A stretch of 47,913 nt of DNA from Succinivibrio sp. (GCA_017469335.1 JAFUGP010000190.1:1-47913), one strand, 5' to 3'. Positions 8,806 through 19,188 are shown, counted from the first letter of the stretch. The notes: generated by a model from the sequence alone, not told the origin. Translations and numbers: made by a program.

Positions 8806-9780
8806 ATGCCCGGGGAATTTGAACTCATCAGGCGCTACTTCAGCGCCCACGACGACGGCAGATGGATTGAACTGGGCATAGGCGATGACTGCGCCATTCT
8901 GTCTGCCCCTCAGGCGGTGAGACTGTGTCTTACCACCGACACCTTAAATGAGGGCGTTCACTTCTTTCCCGCACCGGATCCCCAAGGTCTGGGGTATAAG
9001 GCTCTGGCGGTCAATCTCTCCGATCTGGCGGCCATGGGCGCCCGCCCCTGGTGCTTTACCCTGTCCCTGAACCTGCCCGAGAGTGAGGATGGCTTTCTCA
9101 AGGCTCTGGCCTCAGGACTTTTTGCGTTGGCCCATGAGCAGGGAGTGGCTCTGGTAGGCGGCAATACGGCCAGATCCGGTGCGCTGTCACTGACCATAAG
9201 TGCCTACGGCCTGCTTCCTGAGCGCGGTGCCCTGCGCCGTGACCGAGCCCGGGTGGGAGAGGACATCTATGTCACGGGCCATTTGGGCGGAGCGGCGGCC
9301 TATGTGGCGGCCGGCTATGGTGAGTATACGGCACCGCAGAGCAGCCGGGCGCAGCTGGATAAGGCCTTCTATTACCCTCCCTGCCGCTGCGCTTTTGCGG
9401 CGGGGCTGCTTGAGCAGGGGCTGAGCTGTTGTGCCATCGACCTCTCGGACGGACTGCAGGGAGATCTGGGACATATCCTAAGGCAAAGCGGCTGCGGCGC
9501 GCGGGTGGAACTCGATGATCTGCCGTTTCATCCTCTGCTCTCTGAGCTCCCCGTAAGCGAAGAACAGCGTCTTAACTGGTGCGTGCTGGGCGGGGGTGAC
9601 TATGAGATCCTGTTCACCGCGCCGGTTACAAACCGTGAGGCGGTTGAGAGGCTTGCCTCCGGGAGCAGCACTCCCGTGCGGCGCATCGGGGAGATCACGA
9701 AGAGTGGGCTCGCTTTATTAAAAGGTGGTAAAATCTGTCAGCTCAGCGGCCGGCCCTTTGAACATTTTGCCGGCTCCTAG
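8806..9780 (+). CDS. thiL: Thiamine-monophosphate kinase
   Basis: Phosphorylates thiamine monophosphate to the diphosphate cofactor. 324 aa, matching the family. N-terminal GIGDDCAIL holds the Mg-binding aspartates; LTTDTLNEGVHF, NLSDLAAMGARP and LVGGNTARSG follow; AIDLSDGL and GGGDYEILFT mark the C-terminal ATP-binding region. The start lies 12 nt after the nusB stop and lacks a strong ribosome site, so coupling to nusB is likely. A short GC hairpin (9791-9807) follows the stop without a U-tract. Confidence 0.94.
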   Translation: MPGEFELIRRYFSAHDDGRWIELGIGDDCAILSAPQAVRLCLTTDTLNEGVHFFPAPDPQGLGYKALAVNLSDLAAMGARPWCFTLSLNLPESEDGFLKALASGLFALAHEQGVALVGGNTARSGALSLTISAYGLLPERGALRRDRARVGEDIYVTGHLGGAAAYVAAGYGEYTAPQSSRAQLDKAFYYPPCRCAFAAGLLEQGLSCCAIDLSDGLQGDLGHILRQSGCGARVELDDLPFHPLLSELPVSEEQRLNWCVLGGGDYEILFTAPVTNREAVERLASGSSTPVRRIGEITKSGLALLKGGKICQLSGRPFEHFAGS

Positions 9781-9833
9781 TCACCTAAACGGCGGTCGGA
9801 TGCCGCCTTCAGCCACATAAAAAGGATTTTACT

Positions 9834-10571
9834 TTGTTTAAACGTACCGTTAATACCGCCTTGATAGGCGGTGTCGCGCTGGCGCTGGCAGTCATGGCCG
9901 GCTGCGGCAAGTCTCAGCCCTCCATCAGTGAGTCAAGCTCTTTTCAGGACAAGGCCGCCTATGCGTTGGGCGCTTCGATGGGCTCTTATTTCAGCAAGAT
10001 GGAAAAAAGTCAGGCCGAATTCTTAGGGCCGCTCGATCATGCCCTGATCCTGCGCGGTTTCACCGATGCCGTCAATGAGAAACTGGCTCTTAAGGAAGAG
10101 GATGTGGAAGCCACCCTCAAGGCCCTGGATGAGCAGATCCAGGAGAAGATTGCCAACAAAATCAAGGAAGATGCTACCCGCAATGAGGAAGAGGGCCGCA
10201 AGTTCTTAGAGGAGAACGGCAAAAAGGAAGGGGTGGTGACCACTGATTCAGGACTGCAATACAAGGTGATCACGCCCGGTGAGGGGGGCAAGGCCAAAAA
10301 AGGCGATACGGTGAGCGTGACTTACAAAGGCTCAACTTTGGACGGCAAGATCTTTGACGAGCAGAAAGAGCCGGTCGATTTCCCGCTCAATGATGCCATG
10401 ATAGCCGGCTGGACCGAGGGCGTGCAGCTGATGAGCCCCGGTGCCGAATACGAGCTGTACATTCCGGCCAAACTCGCTTACGGTGAAAATGGCGCAGGTG
10501 ATCTCATCAAGCCCAACTCCACGCTGATTTTTAATGTGAAACTGCATGCAGTCAAACCCGCCAAGAAGTAA
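9834..10571 (+). CDS. FKBP-type peptidyl-prolyl isomerase lipoprotein (FkpA/Mip-like)
   Basis: Periplasm-facing prolyl isomerase and chaperone. 245 aa from TTG 9834, which has AAGGAT 7-8 nt upstream. The signal peptide ends in the lipobox VMAGC, predicting a lipid-anchored Cys. An N-terminal FKBP_N dimerisation domain (about 35-135, including AYALGASMGSY and a long charged helix) leads into the FKBP_C catalytic domain: GLQYKVITPGEG, DTVSVTYKGSTLDGKIFDE, GWTEGVQLM, AYGENGAGDLIKPNSTLIFNVKL. A terminator follows, so it ends the rightward run. Confidence 0.9.
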   Translation: MFKRTVNTALIGGVALALAVMAGCGKSQPSISESSSFQDKAAYALGASMGSYFSKMEKSQAEFLGPLDHALILRGFTDAVNEKLALKEEDVEATLKALDEQIQEKIANKIKEDATRNEEEGRKFLEENGKKEGVVTTDSGLQYKVITPGEGGKAKKGDTVSVTYKGSTLDGKIFDEQKEPVDFPLNDAMIAGWTEGVQLMSPGAEYELYIPAKLAYGENGAGDLIKPNSTLIFNVKLHAVKPAKK

Positions 10572-10630
10572 GCGGCGGCTGCATGCGCAGGCGGTGCATG
10601 GCCAGTGGAGGCCGCGCGCCGCTTTTTTTT
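10571..10630 (+). terminator. Branched intrinsic terminator after the FKBP gene
   Basis: AGCGGCG (10571-10577) pairs with CGCCGCT (10617-10623) over an internal GGCC...GGCC hairpin, followed by eight T (10623-10630). Confidence 0.65.
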
Positions 10631-10642
10631 GGCCGGTAAAAC

Positions 10643-12412
10643 CTACTTGATCTGCTGGGCTTTCTGCACCAGCTCTTTGATCTCATCGAAGCCGGCAAAG
10701 CCCGCCACCGTGTCCACCACCTCACCGTGCTTGTTAAGCAGCAACGCGTAGGGCACCCCCACCACCTTGAACTGACGGGCCAGCTCTTCATTGTAGTAAT
10801 TGTCCGGATCGGTGAAATCAAAACGCACGGTGGGCACGCCTGAACTTAAGGCAGCATAGGTTCTGGTACCGTAGATCTCCAGATCCATCTGATGGCAGTT
10901 GACGCACCAGTCGGCGGCAAAGGTGACAATGACCGGGCGGCCGCGGTAGGCGTTGAGGTCAAATTCCTTTTCCAGCACGGTAAAGCCGGGGGCAGTGTGA
11001 GGCGAGAAAGTCAGTGCGGAGGCCACGAAAGCGGTGGCGGCGGCCAGACAAATCGCCACCCAGCCTTTGATGAGCAGCGATTTCATCTTGAAGTAATCCA
11101 ACAGACAGAACACGGCATAACCGGCCAAGAGCCCCCAGAAAGCCAGGCCTACGGTATAGCGCCAGGAGCCCAGCAGATGGTTGCTGATGAGATAGGCAGC
11201 CATAAAGAGCGGTACGGCCATCAATCTCCTGATGAGTACCGAGAGCTCGCTGTGCCGCGGCAGAAACTTGGCCCCGAACAGACCGATGCAGAACAATGGC
11301 AGTCCCATGCCCAGTCCGATGAACAAAAACAGCAGCGTGCCGCGCAGGATATCGCCCGTTTGAAGCACATAGAGCAGGGCACCGGCCAGCGGGGCGCTGG
11401 TGCAGGGGGTGCACAGCAGAGCCGACAGGGCCCCGAACAGGGCAGCTGCGCCGACGGTGCCGCGCTCCCGGCTTTGCATGGCCCCGCTTACCCAGTTGCT
11501 CATGGCAAAAGGCAGATCGAATTTGATAAGTCCGGCGCAATCCAGCGCAAACAGCAAAAAGAGCGCGGAGCAGCCCAGCAGTACATAGGGATTTTGCAGG
11601 TAGGCATGGGTGAGCACGCCCAGTTGCGAGAAAGCCAGCCCGATGAGAGTGTAGGTGAACGCCAATCCCAGCAGATAGCTCAAGTTGAGCAGCAATGCCC
11701 GTCTGAAGCTGCAGCGGCCGCTGCCCATGATAAAGGCCGAGAAGATGGAGAGCATGGGCAGCACGCAGGGAGTGAGATCCAGTCCGATACCCAAAAGCAG
11801 TGCCACCGCCAGAGTAAGCGGCAGACTGCCGGCCATACGTTTGGCACTGAACAGGCCGTTATCGTCCAGAGCTGCTGTATCCGGATCTTCGATGGTCTGC
11901 TCCACGTGTCCGGCGATTTCGGTCAGCAGCCCCTGATGCTGAGGCAGATTGATGCTGAAGACAGCCGGAGGATAGCAGATCCCCTGGGAGTCACAGCCCT
12001 GATAATGCAGCGCAGCCAGATCCCCCGGCTCGGAGCTTAGGATGGTGGCTTTGATCACCACCTGCTGAAAATACACTTCGCTCTCACCTTGGAAATCCTC
12101 ATGCATGACACCCTCTGGGAGATCCTCCAGGCGCAAGGTGGCCTGAGGAGCGTTGAGCTTGAGCGAATCGCGGTAAATGTAGGCTCCATCTGAGATTTGT
12201 ATGGTAATGGTCAGACTGCGCTCGCTGATTTCATAGACAGGCGAAAAGGGCTGGCGCTGGGAGTTGATCAGCCGTGCCTGAGCGTTCTCGGAACTGGAGA
12301 GCTCGGGCAGTTCAAACAGATAGTCGAGATCATCGGCCGTTGCGCTACGCAGGGCACAGATCAGGCTCAACAGCAGAGCCAGGCAGAAGGAGAAAAGCAG
12401 TTTACCGCGCAT
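10643..12412 (-). CDS. dsbD: Thiol:disulfide interchange protein DsbD
   Basis: Inner-membrane electron conduit that moves reducing power from cytoplasmic thioredoxin to periplasmic DsbC/DsbG and cytochrome maturation. 589 aa from ATG 12412; the alternative GTG 12448 would put a charged His-rich stretch before the signal peptide MRGKLLFSFCLALLLSL. Three parts are visible: the periplasmic alpha domain with the YQGCDSQGICYPP pair (Cys140/Cys146), a membrane domain with the redox cysteines in LTPCVLP (Cys216) and CTPCTSAPL (Cys337), and a C-terminal thioredoxin-like gamma domain with WCVNC (Cys503/Cys506). All six key cysteines are present. It is convergent with the FKBP gene. Confidence 0.95.
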   Translation of the reverse strand: MRGKLLFSFCLALLLSLICALRSATADDLDYLFELPELSSSENAQARLINSQRQPFSPVYEISERSLTITIQISDGAYIYRDSLKLNAPQATLRLEDLPEGVMHEDFQGESEVYFQQVVIKATILSSEPGDLAALHYQGCDSQGICYPPAVFSINLPQHQGLLTEIAGHVEQTIEDPDTAALDDNGLFSAKRMAGSLPLTLAVALLLGIGLDLTPCVLPMLSIFSAFIMGSGRCSFRRALLLNLSYLLGLAFTYTLIGLAFSQLGVLTHAYLQNPYVLLGCSALFLLFALDCAGLIKFDLPFAMSNWVSGAMQSRERGTVGAAALFGALSALLCTPCTSAPLAGALLYVLQTGDILRGTLLFLFIGLGMGLPLFCIGLFGAKFLPRHSELSVLIRRLMAVPLFMAAYLISNHLLGSWRYTVGLAFWGLLAGYAVFCLLDYFKMKSLLIKGWVAICLAAATAFVASALTFSPHTAPGFTVLEKEFDLNAYRGRPVIVTFAADWCVNCHQMDLEIYGTRTYAALSSGVPTVRFDFTDPDNYYNEELARQFKVVGVPYALLLNKHGEVVDTVAGFAGFDEIKELVQKAQQIK

Positions 12413-12499
12413 GAGCAGGGAACCCAAATGGTGATGGCAAAGTTTCACAAACGCTCGTCAAGGCTGAGACTTAAGGCAGCACCATGGCACTGAGCTTAA

Positions 12500-12525
12500 A
12501 ATCCGAGGCTTTATCACCTCGGATT
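12500..12525. repeat. Perfect inverted repeat upstream of dsbD
   Basis: AATCCGAGG (12500-12508) and CCTCGGATT (12517-12525) are separated by 8 nt. On the minus strand a short TTTT follows, so it might act as a weak leader terminator or as an operator about 90 bp upstream of the dsbD start. The rest of 12413-12708 holds no gene that I can support. Confidence 0.45.
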
Positions 12526-12708
12526 CTACATCAACGTCAGGCTCTCTGACCGAGGCAGGCGGCACAAAGGAGTGATTGAGAGTGGGCGGAGGGCGCCACC
12601 TGGGGGCACCTTCGCGGGCGGCTCAAAAGAATTGTTAGTTTTTTATCATTAAAGTCAAGGTGTTATAAGTCAAGATAGCGCGCCGGGACAAAAAATGGCC
12701 TGTACTCT

Positions 12709-12737
12709 CTTGAATAGTGCGATTCGATCCCCATTTA
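12709..12737 (+). promoter_or_regulatory. Sigma-32 (heat-shock) promoter of groESL
   Basis: CTTGAATA (12709-12716) and CCCCATTTA (12729-12737) match the RpoH consensus CTTGAA / CCCCATnT with 14 nt between CTTGAA and CCCCAT, close to the layout known for the E. coli groE promoter. The start codon of groES is 184 nt further on, giving an unusually long leader. Confidence 0.88.
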
Positions 12738-12763
12738 GATAGTTGTCTAAAAAATGTGACCGA

Positions 12764-12851
12764 CGGGCAACTGCTCTGGCAGCTTTTTCAGGCTGCACTG
12801 GATTGCCCGCAGCCGCCCTCCGCACAACACGGGTGTCCGGCGGTATTTTTT
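12764..12851 (+). promoter_or_regulatory. Structured groES leader with terminator-like element
   Basis: CGGGCAA (12764-12770) pairs with TTGCCCG (12803-12809) enclosing an inner GCAGC/GCTGC stem (12779-12783 with 12792-12796). Directly after, CCGCC (12813-12817) pairs with GGCGG (12839-12843) and is followed by TATTTTTT (12844-12851). Together these look like a leader hairpin plus a weak intrinsic terminator between the heat-shock promoter and groES. Confidence 0.4.
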
Positions 12852-12920
12852 CGGACGGTTACCCTCCCGCCGTCTGCCAGGGAGCATTTGAAAGTGGGGG
12901 TAAGACCAGAGGTTTTTTTA

Positions 12921-13211
12921 ATGAAACTCATTCCTTTGTACGATCGTGTGATTGTTAAGCCCTTTGAAGAAGAGAAAAAGTCCGAAGGCGGCATTCTGCT
13001 TGGCAGCGCTGCCGAGAAATCCACCCGCGGTAAAGTGGTTGCCGTAGGCAAAGGCCGTCTGCTGGACAACGGGCAGACCGCCGCGATGAGCGTGAAAGTC
13101 GGTGACACCGTGGTGTACAACGAGGGCTACGGCACCAAGAAAGAGCGCTTGGACGGTGATGACGTGATTATCCTCTCCGAGAGCGACATCATGGCTGTGG
13201 TTGAAGAATAA
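12921..13211 (+). CDS. groES: Co-chaperonin GroES
   Basis: Heptameric lid of the GroEL folding chamber. 96 aa, family length. [27 protein letters not shown] contains the mobile-loop region; [21 protein letters not shown] and the C-terminal [13 protein letters not shown] are conserved. ATG 12921 has AGAGGT 7-8 nt upstream; the frame stays open upstream but that part has no family similarity and covers the promoter. groEL begins 35 nt downstream. Confidence 0.97.
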   Translation: MKLIPLYDRVIVKPFEEEKKSEGGILLGSAAEKSTRGKVVAVGKGRLLDNGQTAAMSVKVGDTVVYNEGYGTKKERLDGDDVIILSESDIMAVVEE

Positions 13212-13234
13212 TTTGGCAAAGATTAACAGATTAA

Positions 13235-14902
<1,668 letters not shown>

Positions 14903-14911
14903 TGTCGCCTC

Positions 14912-14931
14912 AGGCAGGATTGGTCCTGCCT
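14912..14931 (+). repeat. Hairpin directly after groEL
   Basis: AGGCAGGA (14912-14919) pairs with TCCTGCCT (14924-14931) across a 4-nt loop; no U-tract. It probably protects the 3' end of the groESL message, upstream of the true terminator. Confidence 0.5.
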
Positions 14932-14943
14932 TAGCTTCCCAAG

Positions 14944-14976
14944 AACGTGCTCGCATAAAACCGGGCACGTTTTTTT
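14944..14976 (+). terminator. Intrinsic terminator of groESL
   Basis: ACGTGCTCG (14945-14953) pairs with CGGGCACGT (14962-14970, one G-T wobble) and runs into seven T (14970-14976). Confidence 0.88.
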
Positions 14977-15004
14977 ATGCCTCCAATGCCGCAGCGGAGA
15001 GAGT

Positions 15005-16192
15005 TTACTCGGTCTTTGTTGTCTCAGCCTGCGGCACCTGCGGCAGCAGTTGTGCCACCAATGCTGCCGCCAGAATAAAACCACTCACCGCCACCATGAC
15101 GGCGTGAATGCCGTAGTGATCGCCCAAGGCCCCCATGAGCGGGGCAATGAGGCCGCCAAAGCTCATGGCCAGACCGATGGTAAAGCCGGTGGCCATGCCC
15201 ACGTGACGGCTGAGGAATTTCTGCCCTATGGCCACGCAGGGTGACATGGCGGCAAAGTAGAGAAAACTGAAGGGAATGAGGAACAGCGTGGCACCGGCAG
15301 CTCCGGTGCAGAAGGTAAAGGCCGCCACGAAAGGCACCGAGAGCAGCGAGGAGAGACGGATGATGCGGTTAAAGCCGATTTTGTCGGACACGGTACCGCC
15401 CAAAAAGGTGGCCACCACGCCGCACAGGCAGACCACGCCGTTTAGGAGTGAGGCTATTTCATCGGGCAACTGCAGGTTGTGCATGTAGTACAGCGGCAGG
15501 AAGGAGACAAAGGAATACCAGCCGGCCGAGCGCAGAAACAACAGCACCAGCAATACGGCAAACCCGTGCAGGTTCTCCTTTGGCATCTCATCCGGGGCCT
15601 GCTGGGCACTGTGGCGCAGATCGAGGGTGCAGATTTCGGTGTAGTAACGGTTTTTGCGGGCGTAGATGGCGATCATGATAAGGCCGGGCATACACAGGCA
15701 TAGCGTGGCCGGCAGTCCGAACAGTACGTAGCAGGCGGTGAAATAAAAGGGTCCTGCGGCCATGCCGGCGTTGCCGCCTACCGAGAAAATGGACATGTTC
15801 TTGCCCAGTTTGGCCTTGCCGAAAGTATGCGCCATCTTGCCGCCGGCGGGATGAAAGAGCGCACTGCCCAGACCGTTGATGCCGATGAGCACGTAAAGCA
15901 GCAGCTGATTTTCTATCACTCCCAGGAACATCAGCCCCCCAAAGGACAGGGCCAGACCTACGCTCATCAGGTAGGGGCGGGGCGATCTGTCCACCAAAAG
16001 GCCGGCGAAGGGCTGAACCACGGCATTTAGCAGTGTGTTGGCCATCATAAGCAGGGCTACCGCCGAATAGGAATCCAGGCGTCCTGCCTGGTACATGTAG
16101 GCCAGTATGACCGGGATGGAACCATGACAGATGTCGGTGGCAAAGTGGCCTAACATGAACAGGATGTTTTCGTGAGTGGAGCGGATTTTCAT
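15005..16192 (-). CDS. MFS transporter, fosmidomycin-resistance (Fsr)-like
   Basis: Inner-membrane major-facilitator protein of 395 aa with about 12 hydrophobic segments. The HENILFMLGHFATDICHGSIPVILAYM opening, the LFHPAGGKMAHTFG block and FSVGGNAGMAAGPF are typical of the Fsr-type drug/metabolite exporter family. The substrate cannot be read from sequence; export of a fosmidomycin-like or aromatic compound is known only for relatives. It is convergent with groEL and transcribed alone. Confidence 0.82.
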   Translation of the reverse strand: MKIRSTHENILFMLGHFATDICHGSIPVILAYMYQAGRLDSYSAVALLMMANTLLNAVVQPFAGLLVDRSPRPYLMSVGLALSFGGLMFLGVIENQLLLYVLIGINGLGSALFHPAGGKMAHTFGKAKLGKNMSIFSVGGNAGMAAGPFYFTACYVLFGLPATLCLCMPGLIMIAIYARKNRYYTEICTLDLRHSAQQAPDEMPKENLHGFAVLLVLLFLRSAGWYSFVSFLPLYYMHNLQLPDEIASLLNGVVCLCGVVATFLGGTVSDKIGFNRIIRLSSLLSVPFVAAFTFCTGAAGATLFLIPFSFLYFAAMSPCVAIGQKFLSRHVGMATGFTIGLAMSFGGLIAPLMGALGDHYGIHAVMVAVSGFILAAALVAQLLPQVPQAETTKTE

Positions 16193-16275
16193 AGTAAATT
16201 CCCGTGGATGACGGCGTGGTAAAAGATACTGAGCAGCCTAAAAACTCTTAACCGCCTTCAGATAACTGAGCCTGA

Positions 16276-17058
16276 CTACTCAGTTAGATAGTTTTGGGCC
16301 CCGAATTTGGGTAATTTCACATAATTTGTATAAATTTCATCGAATAAATCGAAGAATTTTTTCAGCTCTGCTTGAAGACAGCTGCTGAGGAAGGCGTAAA
16401 AGGGCTGAAGGTCCCCGGTTACGCCGTACGCATCCAAAGCTTCTATGTACTCGGCTCTCCGAGTCTTGTCGATGCAGATCATAGGATAATTGCCGGTTAA
16501 CAAAATATAATTCATCAGCAGTCTTGCCGTGCGCCCGTCAGCGTCTGAAAAAGGATGGATGCGCACGAATTCGGCGTGAGCATAGGCGGCTTTTTTCAGT
16601 AGTCCTTTGAACTCTTTGTTATTGAGATCTTCAATGAGGAATTTCATGTCCTCGTAGATTTTCTGCGGCGGGTCGACCTTGGTGCGGGCGCCGCGGATGT
16701 AGGCCTGGGTATTGCGGTAAACGCCGGCGTATTGCGCCGGATACATGCACAATTGGTGAAACTCCCTGATGATGTCCTCGCTTACCTGCCCCTTGCCCGT
16801 CGTGCCAAGCGCGATCATCTTTCTGACCGCTTTGTCATGCCCTATTATTTCATGGCACTCGCGTATGGTTTTGCCGGCCGGGGTAATGCCGTCATTTATC
16901 AGGGTGACTGTTTCATAATAAGAGACGGTATTGCCTTCAAGAGCAGTGGAATTATGGGTAAACTGGTAGCTGAACGAGGATAGATACTGCTCGCGCTGTA
17001 TGACGTCCAGATCGCTCATTATTTTTTGAAATAAGGCGAGATCTGCTTGTATGGGCAT
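16276..17058 (-). CDS. Fic-family protein with variant active-site motif
   Basis: Fic domain enzymes usually transfer AMP from ATP to Tyr/Ser/Thr of target proteins. The start ATG 17058 (260 aa) has AGGTG about 8 nt upstream; the frame is open further upstream but without similarity. The inhibitory-helix motif [ST]xxxE[GN] is present near the N-terminus (STALEG, Ser37-Glu41-Gly42), which is the class II arrangement with self-inhibition. The active-site loop reads HPFSDADGRTAR (His168-Arg179): catalytic His and both arginines are kept, but the usual Asn of HxFx(D/E)(G/A)NGR is Asp174. Either the enzyme is altered or it tolerates Asp. The neighbouring ATPase and low GC suggest an accessory region. 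Confidence 0.85.
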   Translation of the reverse strand: MPIQADLALFQKIMSDLDVIQREQYLSSFSYQFTHNSTALEGNTVSYYETVTLINDGITPAGKTIRECHEIIGHDKAVRKMIALGTTGKGQVSEDIIREFHQLCMYPAQYAGVYRNTQAYIRGARTKVDPPQKIYEDMKFLIEDLNNKEFKGLLKKAAYAHAEFVRIHPFSDADGRTARLLMNYILLTGNYPMICIDKTRRAEYIEALDAYGVTGDLQPFYAFLSSCLQAELKKFFDLFDEIYTNYVKLPKFGAQNYLTE

Positions 17059-17210
17059 TGCCCAACACCTGCTTGAATGTTTTGTGCTTACACCGGTTGT
17101 ATGCTGATAAACACCGCCCCGAAGGTCCCAAAGGCGTGAGCAAAAACACCGCCTGCCACAAATCTTATCATGCAGGTGGCCAAGGTCAGTTTGAGGATAG
17201 GTCATAAATC

Positions 17211-17648
17211 ATGGAAATCATCATCATGCGCCACGGCGAGGCACAGCCCCTAAATGGCGATAAGGTTCTCAGTAACTTGGGCAGAGAGCAGGTGCAGCAC
17301 AGCGCACAGCAACTCGCCGGACTGCACTTTGAGGCGGCATTTTGCTCCCCCAAGACCAGAGCCAGGCAGACGGCAGAGCTGGTGCTTGCCGCGCAGGATT
17401 CACAGCTTGCTCTGAACATCAGTGAGTCTCTGCAGCCTGAGAGCGAGCCGGAGAGTTTTTTGGGCGAGCTCTTTGCCCAGTTCAGCCGGGAAGGTGCCTG
17501 CCGCGTGCTGGTGGTCTCACATCTGCCTTTGGTGGCCCGACTTTGCGAATCATTGCACTGCCCCGAGGCTGCAGGCGGCTTTGCTCCGGCAGCGTTTGTC
17601 AGGCTTAGTTATGACAGTACCCACAGGTCGTTTGTCGCGACGCGATGA
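17211..17648 (+). CDS. sixA: Phosphohistidine phosphatase SixA
   Basis: Histidine-phosphatase superfamily protein of 145 aa. The N-terminal MRHGEA motif gives the nucleophilic His; CSPKTRARQTAELVL provides the second conserved Arg, and VVSHLPLVARL carries the second catalytic His. In E. coli SixA removes phosphate from His of ArcB or the NPr protein of the nitrogen PTS. ptsP in this window makes the latter role plausible, but that is inference. Monocistronic, on the opposite strand to fic. Confidence 0.85.
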   Translation: MEIIIMRHGEAQPLNGDKVLSNLGREQVQHSAQQLAGLHFEAAFCSPKTRARQTAELVLAAQDSQLALNISESLQPESEPESFLGELFAQFSREGACRVLVVSHLPLVARLCESLHCPEAAGGFAPAAFVRLSYDSTHRSFVATR

Positions 17649-17819
17649 GCTGAGGGCATTGGAAAATCGGCAAATGTAGTTGCTTGGGAAGAACAGCTGC
17701 AACAAAGTGCGTTCTCAGCATCTTTTCTTTGCAAGACAGTCCGTTTGATGCTGAATTGGGCTGTGATTGAATGGTATATAATTTTCTAACATTTTGATTG
17801 TAATGTTTTGAATTTGTAT

Positions 17820-19028
17820 ATGTATATTCAAAGAAATATCGAAAATACTCTGCTATATGCAATGCAGCAAACAAAAGTGGTATTGCTTTGTGGGATCAGG
17901 CAAGCTGGCAAATCAACGCTTCTGCGACAGCTGTTTCCTGATTATGATTATGTGTCACTTGATGATATCAGAGTACTTAGACAGGCCCGCGAAGATCCGG
18001 TGTTGTTTTTCAAGGACAGACAACTGCCGCTTATCATTGACGAAGTTCAATACGCACCGGAACTTTTTTTGACCATTAAACACATAGTGGACCAACAAGA
18101 TCGAAAAGGGCTCATAATTCTCACTGGTTCACAAAGCTATGAACTTCTCAGTAAGGCAGCAGAGTCACTGGCGGGCAGGATCAGTCTTCTGGAATTGCCT
18201 CCTCTTTCGCAGCGTGAGCTTTCGGGAAGCAACGTGAACCGGCCGTTTATACCGGGGGAGTATGAGTTAAGGGGACGTCTGCAAACCAATGCTGAGATCT
18301 GGCAAAAAATCATCAGAGGCAGCATGCCAGAGCTTGCCGCAGATAGTGCTCGAAATGTAGAGTGGTTTTACCGGGACTATGTACGCACCTATCTTGAACG
18401 TGATGTGCGCAATGTGCTGGGTGTACAAAATCTTCTCGCTTTCGGTAATTTCATGACATCTCTGGCGGCACGTACAACAAAGGTCCTGTTATATGAAGAC
18501 TTGGCGCGGGACTGTGGTCTGAGTCTTAATACCGTGCGCAGCTGGCTTTCGGTGTTATGCGCCACCGGTATGGTCAAATTATTGCAATGTTATCGCTCCA
18601 ATCTCATACAAAGAGCGCTGAAGGCACCTAAGCTGTTTTTTATGGACTGCGGTTTGGTTTGTTATCTTACCGGTTGGAAGACACCAGAACAGGCAGCGTC
18701 AGGTGCAATGAACGGAGCTTTGTTTGAGAACTTTGTTATTTCAGAAATAGCCAAGACGTACTTGAATGCAGGACACGATCTCAAGGGGCTTTACTATTAC
18801 CGCGACAAAGACCAAAAAGAAATAGACCTGCTCATTGAAGGGGATCAAATCTTATACCCTGTAGAAATTAAAAAATCAGCCACACCGGACAGTCACTGGC
18901 TCAAACATTTCCCCGTTCTAACTCGGGTACAGCAAAAGACAGTAGGCGAGGGTGCGGTTTTGTGTCTGTGTGATGAATTGACCTCACTGAGTGAGCAAGT
19001 TAAGGCCGTTCCGGTTGAGTATTTGTAA
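17820..19028 (+). CDS. AAA ATPase with DUF4143 C-terminus
   Basis: 402 aa from ATG 17820. N-terminal P-loop ATPase: Walker A GIRQAGKST (residues 25-33) and Walker B LIIDEVQ (Asp74, Glu75), followed by LTGSQSYELL. The C-terminal DUF4143 region ends in a PD-(D/E)xK-like fold signature, EIDLLIE (Asp336) followed by YPVEIKKS (Glu349, Lys351), so a nuclease-like core is possible. Members of this family are widespread, often in variable regions, and their role is not established. The start lacks a visible Shine-Dalgarno site, and the gene and its upstream region are clearly more AT-rich than their neighbours, which suggests horizontal gain. Confidence 0.85.
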   Translation: MYIQRNIENTLLYAMQQTKVVLLCGIRQAGKSTLLRQLFPDYDYVSLDDIRVLRQAREDPVLFFKDRQLPLIIDEVQYAPELFLTIKHIVDQQDRKGLIILTGSQSYELLSKAAESLAGRISLLELPPLSQRELSGSNVNRPFIPGEYELRGRLQTNAEIWQKIIRGSMPELAADSARNVEWFYRDYVRTYLERDVRNVLGVQNLLAFGNFMTSLAARTTKVLLYEDLARDCGLSLNTVRSWLSVLCATGMVKLLQCYRSNLIQRALKAPKLFFMDCGLVCYLTGWKTPEQAASGAMNGALFENFVISEIAKTYLNAGHDLKGLYYYRDKDQKEIDLLIEGDQILYPVEIKKSATPDSHWLKHFPVLTRVQQKTVGEGAVLCLCDELTSLSEQVKAVPVEYL

Positions 19029-19188
19029 GACTCCGAGGATGATGAAAAACCTCTGATGATGTCAGCCCCTGCGGAGCCTTTAAGCTCAAGGGCGCCAACA
19101 GAGTATCTGTGTTTGCCCGCATCGTCAGCTACAGATGAGGGAAAGCAGGACAGGCTTGACGGCAGTGTTAACGCTTCCCGTAAAAAAC

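Noticed and set aside
10892..12040. 382-codon rightward ORF opposite dsbD
   Set aside because: Antisense shadow; composition (Gln/Gly/Ala/His) is that of a reversed membrane-protein gene.
12717..12920. In-frame N-terminal extension of groES
   Set aside because: It overlaps the sigma-32 promoter, has no GroES similarity, and the ATG at 12921 gives the normal 96-aa protein with a ribosome site.
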